This document shows, piece after piece, positions 1 to 10,700 of a DNA stretch of 64,000 nucleotides; the first letter of the stretch is position 1, and the number at the start of each line of letters is the position of its first letter. Location of the stretch: positions 7,527,665 through 7,591,664 of the forward strand of contig NC_049986.1 in NCBI RefSeq assembly GCF_000003815.2, read 5' to 3'. Under the pieces are notes generated by a model. It was not told the origin of the DNA and searched no databases. It was given only the letters and a program-made list of their open reading frames with translations. The stretch is from Branchiostoma floridae. Lineage: Eukaryota; Chordata; Leptocardii; Amphioxiformes; Branchiostomatidae. A program made the translations under genes and the position numbers.

Positions 1-274
1 TGCCATAGACACGGTGATAATAACAACCCACTGTTCCTACAGCCTCAAAGGCTATATGGGACCTTGATAAATTAAATATTAAGTTTACCTTTACCAAACT
101 ACATGTATGAAAAACATAATTACTAGTATCAATCTGCCATGATATTGCTTAAAAGTCTTCCTGAAAAATACAAAGACTGACACTTGAAGTACCACTGATC
201 ATGACAATTGTAAATCAAATTTGTTGTTTGTTTATTGATCACTCTTCTTTTTTGTGTGTTTTTTTTTTGGACAG

Positions 275-2859
275 AAAAACCAGAAGTACAGGTCAGCATT
301 GAGGTGGCAGGAGACAAGATGCCAGACATGCCGTATGAACAACAAATCATGGTGAGGGGAACAACACACTTTTGAAGCCAGTCTCACACAGCAAGAACAT
401 AGAAATATAGATAGAACATTTTTGGCCGGAATATGGTTGGTGTCCTTACGGTCACTGTGCAAATTTTAGAGATTAGATAATGCTCACAGGTTATTGAGCC
501 CTGTCCGATGTTACGTATTATGGTAGATTAAAAAAAGTCGAGTCGTATGGAAAAACTTCATAGTGTCACCAGATGGATGAACTGATGAACTGAACTGAAA
601 AAAAAGTATGCTTGATTCTCTGGAGATTAAGAAATTCAGTGACTTCTGGTGATTTGGCCAAAGTTGAGGTGCCATCTTTACACTGTCATATAGTGTAATT
701 TCTGAGGTGTTGTACAAACATAGCCTGAAGACATGCAAACATAAAAGAATTTAGTGAAGGACTAGAAGAGAGTATATGGTGATATTGCATGTTGATGCTT
801 TCATGGTTTGTGAATACCATTTCAGGTGTTGGAGAGTTCCATGCAGATGTTTAGTGTGATTGAGAGTCTTCTGGGGAGAATCACAGAGGTCACAGAGACT
901 TACAGGTTTGTGGTCACTTAGAACACTGTCAGCCATGCATGTATTTATTTAACCCTCTACTAAAGTAGCCATTTGACACCACTTTTTCCTTTGTTACAGG
1001 GTTAGGCAGTAGGGACAAGGTTAAGGGATATAGTCTTAATTGTTGACAGTATTTAGCTTTTACTCTGTAGAAATAGCTTCAACACTTTGTTTATAGATTT
1101 TTCATCTGTACATTTTGTGTTATGATTGTGTATGTTTCTTTTGATCTGTAATCTGTATGTATATGTCTGCATGTGTATATCATGCATGCTTTTATTTTAA
1201 AAACTTCGAACCCTGGAAGGGTTTTACAATAAAGGAATACTTTTGGAGCTATGTCCAGTATCAGGGTGAAGTGCACGAAGTTAGGGTGTACGAAGTTGTA
1301 CGAAGTTGTACTAAGTTACAACCGTTTCCCACTGGCTTTGAGGCTATATCGGGAGTCACAGATGACGTCAAAACATTTATTGGATGACGTAATCTAACTT
1401 CGTACAGTAGGCAGGGTAGGGTGGCATGTGTGCGAAGTTGTCCTAAGTTGTGCAAAGTTACGTGACGTCATCTAACTTCGGACAGTGGGCAGGGTAGGTC
1501 AACAAGTGTGCAAAGTTGTCCTAAGTTGTGCAAAGTTACGTGACGTCATCTAGATTTGGACAGTGGGCAGGGTAGGTCAACAAGTGTGCGAAGTTGTCCT
1601 AAGTTGTGCAAAGTTACGTGACGTCATCTAACTTTGGACAGTGGGCAGGGTAGGTCAAAAAGTGTGCGAAGTTGTCCTAAGTTAATTAATACATAGTAAA
1701 AACTTATATATGTGTAAATAAGATACACACCACTCACGCATATAAACAAATAAAATATAGATGCACATTAATCAGCACAAAATCAATGTTCATGCATTGT
1801 AGAAAAATTCATTTATTTCAAGTCTTTTTGTCTTTTATTTCTCCTCTTAACGTTCGTTTTAACAATGCACACAAAATAATTTAAGTTCACTCTTAATATT
1901 ATATTTCCCTTTTTTACGTCACTTCTAAATACAAGTACCTGAAAACATCTCCCCTATCTATTTATAAAGATAAGTTAGGATGACGTCATGGTTAGCGTGA
2001 CGTCATAACTTCGGACAACTTCGGACAACTCCGTACACCACCCGGCTGACTGTCCAAAGTTTAGATGACGTCATAACTTCGGACAAGTTCGTACAACTTT
2101 GGACAACTTCAGACATCTAACTTAACTTAGGACAACTTCGTGCATTTCACCCTGATACTGGACATGGGTGTACTTTTGAAGGAATAGCTTAGACTTAAAC
2201 ATCTTCCTTTCTAGAAACTAGAATTTGAATCAGCATGTTGGACTACTGTAAATGCGTTTAAGTTCGCAGAGATTTAATTTCGCGGTAGCGAGAAAAATGA
2301 CTTTTCGCGGTGGTTCTAAGTTCGCGGTAAAACCATAGACTGCAGTCTAATACCATTATAGAAAAATGTTCGCGGTGGTTTTAAGTTCACGGTGAAGTGG
2401 TCACCGCGAAAACCGCGAACATAAATCTACCGCGAACATTTCTGCATTTACAGTATAATGTATGATTGACCAAAATGTAGGCCTACAGAAACAAATAGCC
2501 ATCAGAATCCATGTTACTCGGTATCATTATTTTTTCAATGTCTTATGTGATAAAGCTCAGAGTGGTATATAGTAAGATAGCCATGCATGACTAAATACTA
2601 GGCAAACCAAATGTCTGTCTGTTCTCCCTGCAGGACCGGTGAGAAGCCCCAGGGAAAGATCTACAAGCGCGAAACGGACTGGAAGTGTTCGGACCTCCAC
2701 GCGGCGGAGGACGACCCCAACGCGGTGTACATGACGTGTCCGTGCTGCGGAGAGAAGACCAAGATGCCCGACGGCTTCACGCCACCCAAACCTGGCGAGG
2801 AACTCAAACAGTTCGACATCGAACTTGGTCCGCCTGATGATGATTTAAAATATTTCTAA
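275..2859 (+). CDS. 3' end of an unrecognised gene (last three coding exons)
   Basis: Exons are 275..351, 826..905 and 2634..2859; phases agree (enters in phase 1, then 0, then 2) and every junction is AG/GT. The visible 127 residues hold an amphipathic, probably helical stretch (VLESSMQMFSVIESLLGRIT), then a basic linker and a compact motif MTCPCCGEKTKMPDGF that could bind zinc with a cysteine upstream (DWKCSDLH). The tail is acidic and ends DDDLKYF. The last exon is much more GC-rich than its surroundings, as expected of coding sequence here. The 5' part lies outside the window. I do not recognise the family and infer no function. An AATAAA follows about 290 bp after the stop. Confidence 0.7.
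1251..2165. mobile_element. 915-bp inverted-repeat element with CRE-like palindromes
   Basis: Both ends carry a roughly 30-bp inverted repeat beginning ATGTCCAGTATCAGGGTGAA and running into GCACGAAGTT. Between about 1390 and 1690 a unit of about 80 bp (core: gacgtcatctaacttcggac, then a gcagggtaggtcaa segment) is repeated three to four times. Seven exact TGACGTCA octamers occur inside. No ORF of note. It lies in an intron of the unrecognised gene. Probably a non-autonomous DNA transposon; no clear target duplication was found. Confidence 0.75.
2244..2455. mobile_element. MITE, TA-flanked, CTGTAAATGC terminal repeats (copy 1)
   Basis: Terminal inverted repeats CTGTAAATGC / GCATTTACAG are bounded by TA on both sides, as for Tc1/mariner-type insertions. 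The inside repeats the motif TTCGCGGT in both orientations, so the unit folds back on itself. A second copy lies at 22881-23091. Confidence 0.85.
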
Positions 2860-3149
2860 GAGGAACCATAAGTTAAAAAAAAAGAGTAAGTTGCAGTCAA
2901 AACCTTTTGGTACATTATATCTGTAAAGAGATCTGTTTCTACACATAGTATTGATAAAAGTCAATAGTCATAGGGAGACAAACTAGAATGAATGTTTACT
3001 TTTAAGATCAAAGACTTGTTTTTGCCTTTTCTGTAATGTGGTAGTATAACTTAAGTATTGAAAATTTACAAAAAAAAAGAAGATATTTCTTCCATCTAGA
3101 TGCCCTTGTTTGTATTGTTATAAGGAGTTTACTGTCTCAGGTTGTAAGA

Positions 3150-3155
3150 AATAAA
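3150..3155 (+). terminator. Possible polyadenylation signal of the first gene
   Basis: AATAAA about 290 bp after the stop codon at 2857-2859, within AT-rich sequence. The hexamer is seen; its use is inferred. Confidence 0.35.
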
Positions 3156-3773
3156 AAGAAATGATAGCAATACTTACTGAACTAATGATATACATTTGTA
3201 TTTGGACTCATGCATGTGGTCCATTCTTTCTAGTAAGATTTAGTAGCAAGAAAGAAGTAATTGTAGAATATGTTCTAAGATAGATTTTTCACAAAAAGTG
3301 TTTTTGCCGCTGTTTTACAGCAGGAAAATTGATTCTCCAACAGTCTACCAGCTCTAAATGACATTTTTGGCAATAATGTACCCTGCATTATCCCAAGCAT
3401 CGCACAATGTTTAAAGATGGGCCGATGTACACAGGTCCCTGAGTACCGTCCAATGTGATGAGGTAGAGATTTTCTGGTAAGAAATACTCTCGAGTCTTCT
3501 CGAGTCTAGCAATTTTTAGGTGTAGCAACCATTTAGAGATCAACAAATATGGCTTAACCTTGTCAACAGTGTGACAAGGGATAAAGGAAGGCAGGTAGTT
3601 AAGACTACCGGTTGGACAAGAATGAGCCATTGCACATGTAGTGCAGATTACAACCTGTATTTTTAAACTACACATATATCGCTGATTTTCTATTTCATAC
3701 TATTCACTAACTGTTCTGTAACTATACAGGCATATGGCCAGACCAAGGTCTTTGGTCTGTCAAGTATTTAGTC

Positions 3774-3870
3774 TAGCCTGGGTACCATCCTCTGTAGTAT
3801 CCACTAGCTCAATCTTTTTGCTGGCTTACCACAGTGGTTATGGCCAGCAAGGAGGATGGTATCCAGGCTA
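3774..3870. mobile_element. Small foldback element, TAGCCTGGGTACCATCC family (copy 1)
   Basis: A 97-bp unit starts TAGCCTGGGTACCATCCTC and ends GAGGATGGTATCCAGGCTA, an almost perfect inverted repeat. A second copy with the same ends lies at 37849-37964. Confidence 0.75.
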
Positions 3871-4848
3871 GGATTAGTCCTCCTCTACTTACATTGTATA
3901 GTATAAGTCCTCCTCTACTTCTCAAAGCACTGTCGTGGAGGTATTCCTTCCCTTTGAAATTTCTACTTTACTTCAAAGTCTTCTATGTAGTTATCTGGAA
4001 GCATGCATTGTACAATTGTACTAACTTTACTATCAATTTGTTGAATATGTAAACTGTATTCTCCAAAAAATGCATAACTTCATAGTGCGAAGTACTAGAT
4101 ACTGCACTCCTTGTCTGACTACCATGATTTAATATATTTGTATTCTTGAAAGTGTTTGTTGCAGACATTGTTGCTAAGTAGGTTTGATTTAGGAGTTCTC
4201 TTGGATGATACTGTGACTGCAGATATTTGCTGTTTGATGTGGTTTGTTGAACCTTAGAGAGAACTAAGGCCGACATTCTATAAGTATGTTTCATATTTTT
4301 TTTGTGTTTTCATCTTTCTAAATTATGAGTAGCTGTCAGTTAACGTGTGAATTGCTGCTTTTTTCATATGATGGAATGTTTTTTTGTTGTTTTGTTCTTT
4401 GTAACAAAAATGTTACAAAAATAAACATTAAGATTCAATTTGGTGGTTTATCTTTACATGATAGTTTCCTTTCCAAGTGTTTGGAAATGATTGGGACATT
4501 TTGCCCTGGGTTACATTTTTATGAATTAAACAAGAGCATCGACAAAACACGACGTGTAATAATTCCTCATATTTGAGCATCAAAAAAGCCCAAGACCCTT
4601 TCACTGTGTACTACTAGTTTTAATAGTACATGTTAAAAATTTCTGTGGATCAAAAGCGCCCCATAACGACCATAATTATTATTGCAGCCAGTAAGGCATC
4701 ATGATGGTGCTGCAGTTTGTATGTTTTTCGCTTGATACCGCTAGACTACCACGGACCAACCCTCGATTTACAACTACATGTAATATGTAAACTGAAACAT
4801 GTACAGATTGACATTGATGGTTTGGGGCTTGTTGTTAGTTTTTAGAAT

Positions 4849-5385
4849 TAGGCCACAGCAAGTAAATTTTATGGATGACATCCTCTGCAGACTGCAAGAA
4901 TAGTGCGATAGGGCGAAAAAAAACAAGATGGGTGAAAAAAAACAAGATGGCTACATTTTCAAAAATAGGCACCATAAAGTTGTGATGACTGTTGTAAAAA
5001 GAATTAAAGGGACAAAGCATAGTATCAGAGCCATTCCTGTATTTAAGACATGTACTGGTGTGGTAAAAGTGACACTAGTGTGGTAGACTGACATCACCAA
5101 CAAAGTTGGTAACCACACTTATAGCTTCCATATTGGTGTCACTTTTACAACTATCCAATAAGTTTCATTTCTACAATTACAGTCCTGGGTACCTCGCAAG
5201 TAGCACTTCTACAAGTACAATTATTAGGCTACAACACAATATATTTGCTCATTTTAGTACTTTCAAATGATCGTCATGCTGACCATCCCTGCAGAAGAAA
5301 AAAATTCTTGTTTTTTTTTTCTGAAATCAGGCGAAAATTAATGCGCGCGCTGATGTCATTCATAAAATTTACTTGCTGTGGCCTT
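4849..5385. mobile_element. Foldback element of about 540 bp
   Basis: The left end (GGCCACAGCAAGTAAATTTT, then ATGGATGACATC) reappears inverted at 5350-5385 with one or two changes. No coding potential. A partial relative of the inner part lies at about 24548-24610 in an intron of the JmjC gene. Confidence 0.65.
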
Positions 5386-5803
5386 AGAAGGAACTTTGAA
5401 TTTGGTACAATATGGTGCAACGATTTTTTTTTTGAAAAGTCATAACTGTTGAAGTAAAATAAGATAACGTTACATTTGGAAAAGCGCCGCCAGGGTAGAT
5501 TCCTTGACATAGACAAACAGGGAAAGTTGTGTGATACCTTATAACTACATTTTGTACTGTTGAAAAGATTAATTTTTTTAAAGTATAAACACAATCAGTG
5601 ACATTATTAGATTTATTTACCACTTTCTGTCACATGATATTGTCGTTATCCGTCATTTTGCTTGAAAACAGTCAGCTTTTGTTTGAAATGTGAAAAGAAT
5701 GCTCTCCTATCACATCAAGCTCTTAATAGATCTTTACGTACACCACCTGAGTCCCTCACAATCTGAATGTTAACATTGAAAAATGTTCCTGCATACCACA
5801 AGT

Positions 5804-6105
5804 TAAGCCGGGTTCACACGTGCGTACATATTTAAGTCCGTATGAGGCGCGCATGGGAGTCTTAGCCTCCACCAGGCCCCACAGGTCGTTGGAAAAATAA
5901 TAGAAATTGGACAAACGTAAACAGGTAACATGTCAGACGAGTTAGCTGGGTCGCTAACCATACTTCTCGGTCAGCTAACTCATCTGACATGTTCTGTATC
6001 TATATTTATCCAATTTGTACAATTTTTCCCGCGACCTGTGGAGCCTGGTAGAGACTAAGAGTCAAACGGACTTGAATATATACGCATGTGTGACCCCACC
6101 TTTAT
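5804..6105. mobile_element. Foldback element of about 300 bp
   Basis: The ends GGGTTCACACGTGCGTACAT and an inverted, diverged copy (ACGCATGTGTGACCCCACC) match. Inner segments also pair, for example GACAGGTAACATGTCAGACG-type sequence near 5925 with its complement near 5985, so nearly the whole unit can form a hairpin. Confidence 0.7.
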
Positions 6106-6529
6106 GATGACCCTTTTATCGTCTACACTTGGTGTTTCTGATGTTATGTATATGTCCTAATATTTCATGTCCGTGTGTCCTGGGGTCTTGTGTTTCTTGT
6201 CTATGATGATTTCCTTCCAACTTAAAGATAAATGTTGCTGGATTTGTCATTAGAGGAGGAGGACCAAAGATACTCAGATTCTTTCAGCTTTGACAACCAT
6301 CTTTTGGTTGGGTTCTTTCAGAGAAGCCAAAATAAACTCTCCCTAAAATATCCTAAAATGATTATAGCCATTTCTCTCTCTCCTTAAAACACCAAAAGTT
6401 TGAAAACTGAATTTAAAGGGTTATTTTCCAAAATCTTTCTTTACGGTCTGAAAAGTTAAAATGCAAGTCTGGCTTCTGAGAAGTTGAAAGTCGAGCTTTA
6501 TAGATACCACTTAGGTCTCAAAATATATA

Positions 6530-7085
6530 GAACGGGGCCGCCCTATGATGGTTCCCGTCCTAAGATGGCACGGATTTTTTGCTGATCTTATTATCCATAA
6601 GTACACCGCGTTTGTTGCCCCTGACTATGCTTATTACAAGGGTAAATAAACCAAGTCCATGCACACAGCTGTTATTTGCATTGAAAAATATACTTTAACG
6701 TATTTACTTCATGTTTTTGTAAAAACAGAATTCTAACAGTAATGTTGGCAGTGCTGAATCACTGCGGTCACCGGTCTCTGCGTATTGGCGGCTCGTGTCG
6801 CTAACTATACCAACTTTACCAAGCAGTCACACTACTGCCATACACATAAGAAATAAAGCTCCACAAAACACAATGAATGTGGGTCTTTAAATGTTTGTTG
6901 AGTAGAAAGGCAACCATAGGGAAGCGACATAAACATCGCCACCATTGTATTCCCAAGGGAGTGTGGCCGTGAAGGTGGCAGACTAGAGAGCGCTCCAAAG
7001 ATTTATTTAACTGTAACAAATGATTCGTCCTGTCTATGAAAATATAACTTGGCAGAGAGATGTAGATGATATTTTCAGATATCTA
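6530..7085 (-). repeat. Interspersed repeat, copy A, block R (inverted)
   Basis: This block is the reverse complement of about 54235-54771. Both contain the same conserved stretch (here 6816-7019, there 54276-54485) with matching open frames, but I see no recognisable protein. It belongs to a repeat whose second half (block L) is at 7446-7612 here and 53947-54115 in the other copy. Confidence 0.7.
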
Positions 7086-7445
7086 GACAGAGTTTTGTTG
7101 ATGTTAGCGATGTCGTTTTTTCGTAATGGTTTTGCTAGTCGGGCATTCACAATCAGTGCATTCAGCCCATTGCCCCCGTGAAAACATCAGCTCGATTGTT
7201 CTAGGTATAGCCCTCCTCATGTGAGACAAGAAGTGTATACAGTCACGATTTTACTGTCAAAAGAAAGCTAAAATATCATACTATTAAATTCTTTTTTCTG
7301 CGAACTTAAATTTACCACTTACGTCTGAAGAAAGCAAAATTTTAAAAAGCGTACCAAGTTAGGCACACTGTGTAGCGTAGCACAAAATTGGAGTAACTTA
7401 CATCACGAAATTGTCTCACAGTGTTTGCCGCTTGTAACACGCAGC

Positions 7446-7612
7446 GCTAAGGGTTCATGAACCACATGAATGCATTTTTTATTCAAGTATGTTGTTCAAA
7501 TCTATGTGTCAAAAATTCAGTCATCAAAATTTGACCACTCTCAGGCAACTAGCGATGGAGCGCCATGAGTTTGAGCGCATGAAAAAGCGTGCCATGGTAG
7601 GGCACCTCCCGT
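7446..7612 (+). repeat. Interspersed repeat, copy A, block L
   Basis: Matches 53947-54115 in the same orientation over about 165 bp with few differences. In the other copy block L and block R lie in the same orientation; here block R is inverted. It ends just downstream of the collagen gene 3' end. Confidence 0.7.
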
Positions 7613-7637
7613 GACATACACAAACTTCAGTTCACAT

Positions 7638-7643
7638 TTTATT
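7638..7643 (-). terminator. Possible polyadenylation signal of the collagen gene
   Basis: AATAAA on the minus strand, about 90 bp after the collagen stop codon at 7731-7733. Position and orientation fit; use is inferred. Confidence 0.4.
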
Positions 7644-7730
7644 CAGCAAACTACTTGGCTTGACTTATTAAAGCATCAATATCTTCTTTACGAATATTGG
7701 AGCCGTGGTGTGACATTGACAATGTGGGCA

Positions 7731-10700
7731 TTACTTGGTGCAGACCACACAGGTCAGCTCACGGCCCTGAACGTAGTTGGGACACGGCAAGGACAAACAA
7801 TTGGCCTCTACCGGGTAGAACAGCGCACCTTCCGTGTTCCTGTATCCGCCTGGCCTGGTCTCGGGCTCCCCGTCCATGCAGACGAACTCAGAGCGGTAAT
7901 GGCTGTGGCGTTCGGTCATGAGGTACCCCTTGTACTCCCTGGTCCAGCCGCTAGGACAGCTGAGACGGGCGGGGATCATCAGCTTGGAGCCGCGAGACGC
8001 CACGTGGCAGACAGCGCAGGGGACGTCGTGGTCATGGAGGGATGCGCCTTGGTAGGGGTTGTTTCCAAGGTGCAGCTGATACTCCGCACCGTTCATGTAC
8101 GCGGTACCCTGGTTTCCGTCCGTGAAGACTCCCCACTCAGGATCCTTCGGTAGGCAGACGTAGTTGGAGCCTCCTCCTCTGTGAGTGTAGTATGTGCCAG
8201 CAGCAATACCTGGACAATAGACAAAATAACGGGATCTCTCCTTAAGTCTCAATTCATCGATAATCCAAATAATGTATATTGTGTCATAAGACACACTAAA
8301 AACTGTTAAAGTCCAACAAATGTTCGACAAAATTGCATACTATATGTGACTTGGTGACCGGGATGCGTTTGCTCTCCGGAATCGTAGATACTTTTGTTGA
8401 CCTTCCTCTTAATGTGACTACGGGGGTGAATCCGTAGCCCGATGGCACACGACGTTTTGGCTGCACGTAAAGTTCTACAGCGTGTCTGCGTGCTCCAAAA
8501 TTCGTCGGATTCCGTACGAGTTCGTACGGAGGCGTTACTTACCGTGACTTACGGATGCCAAAAGATTGCCCACGTTTTGGCACGTAGACAACACGTATTT
8601 TGCCCGTACGACGGGTTGTGCCCTTAGCTAAAAGGCGATTATTGTCACCGTTGTTTTGTGATATAACTTACAGCTGTCGCCACTTACCGCCGTAAAGGAG
8701 TGACGTGCCGGCGTCAGTCGGACAGGTGGTCCTTCCCCAGCGGATGTACACGGAACCTCCTGAACCGGAAGGGAAAGACGATATGTCATATGAATCCGAA
8801 GAAAATAATGAAAAATTATAACATCGATAATGAAAACAGCTACCGCGAAAAAAATCCCAAAGATCAAACACGTTGTAACCATAAAATGCATATGACTATC
8901 AACTGCGCAAAATCTTAACAGTGTGCTACATGTGTATGTGAAACCAGCCTCAATTCTAGAAAAGCAAAGCCGAAACGAGATGGCATATTTCGATGAGGAC
9001 AACATCTGCTTGATGTTATCCAATTACCACAAGGCTTAATGCGCAATCATAAGGAAAACCTGGACCACTATACCGGACGGCGTAGGGGTGAATTCTAAAA
9101 TCATTACATCCGTAATAAAAACAGCTTTATAAAGTTGCCGCGTAAAAAAAACGTGCATCATTTCGCAACGGAGGACAGACGACATACAATTGCGGCAAAC
9201 GGAACGTAGAGTTATAGGTGCGAACACGCAACGCATAAACCGTTCACAAGACTCTGTCGCTGGAGGTTACCCTCCAGTCATAGAGTAATGAATGAAGACC
9301 TTTATTGTACATACATAACCCCTGGCTTAAGTACACGTACGCCTCAGCAAGATACTAGTTACAGATACATAATATATATACAATGTCGTCCTTACACACG
9401 AATTATATTCTATTAAATTCGACTTTTCGGGCTTTTTTGTTGTGGTGAAAACGTAGGAACAGATGTATTTTACAAGCAAAGTTTGTCTACATTAATTAGG
9501 AATATGAATTTGTCCCCGTTACTTAGGTGTGTGGATCCATATAAAAAAGAACTACGGTACAACACAGCAATAGTGGTGAATGATTTTGAAGTGATTCATT
9601 CAACTTGATTTTAACCTCCTTGATTAAATCACGACTCCAAATTTAAAATTGGACAGACCCAACTTGCGCTGGACTGTATTGATGAATGGGGCAAGTCTTT
9701 CTCCCTTGCAGCAAATGGCAAAAAAAAACAAGGACACGGTAATCAGCACCAGGAAAGAGGCCAATATACCCTTTCCTCCCCATCCTACCATAGCTGGTAA
9801 TGAGATTCAAAGGGTCGCCACCTTCAAGCTACTTGGTGTCCACATCTCTTATGACCTCACCTGGGATGCTCACATACAATACATGCTGAGCAGAGTCCGA
9901 CCGAGGATTTACTACCTTTGTATCGCTAAGAGACCTAAGAAGGCGGGTCTCTCGGTAGACGTCTTAACCCAGATTTACCTGACGTTCATCAGACCGATCC
10001 TCGAGTACGCGAGCCCTGTGTGGGGAGGATTGCCAAATCATCTTTCGGACTCTCTTGAATCTGTTCAAAAGCGTTGTATGAGAATCATTGGACTTTCTGT
10101 GGACTCTATCCCAACACTAGCTAGTAGACGCGAGAGAGCTACACTGAGAACTCTTGAACATACCCTTCAGGATGAGTCTTCTCCACTCTGGGCATTCTTA
10201 ACCAGCCCCACGGATACTCACTACGGTCTACGCAACAGAAGACCATGTCGTGCAACAATGATCAGCAAGACTAAAAGACATGCGTTGTCCTTCATCCCAC
10301 GTGCCTTAGATCTACTGTACGCAAGTGGCGACTAGTGTCCTAACGTGTATCTTAGTCAATGTCTGTGTAAACTGTCGGAATAAACCGTGTAGATTTATGC
10401 AGAGATTCAATAGCCTAGTTTTACTCACGATGATTGTGTTAATTTATGTATGTGGAGATAACCCACAATTAGTGTAATGTAACTCGCAATTCAGCTACCA
10501 AGCTGCAATGTTTTACAAATAAAATCATTCATTCAAAAGATATATATACAGTACGTCAGTCGAAATGCAAGTTCAACAGTTGTGAAAAAGCCAAGCGTAA
10601 TCACCCTTGTCTGCAGCTGGTTCCCCGGGTGGTCCAATGTCTCCCTTCTGTCCAGGCTCGCCCTGTTAACATCACATCGCAATGTCATTTTCAATAAATA

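Noticed and set aside
6816-7019. Possible protein-coding exon conserved between 6816-7019 and 54276-54485
   Set aside because: Similarity covers non-coding flanks equally and reflects a shared repeat; no domain or splice context.
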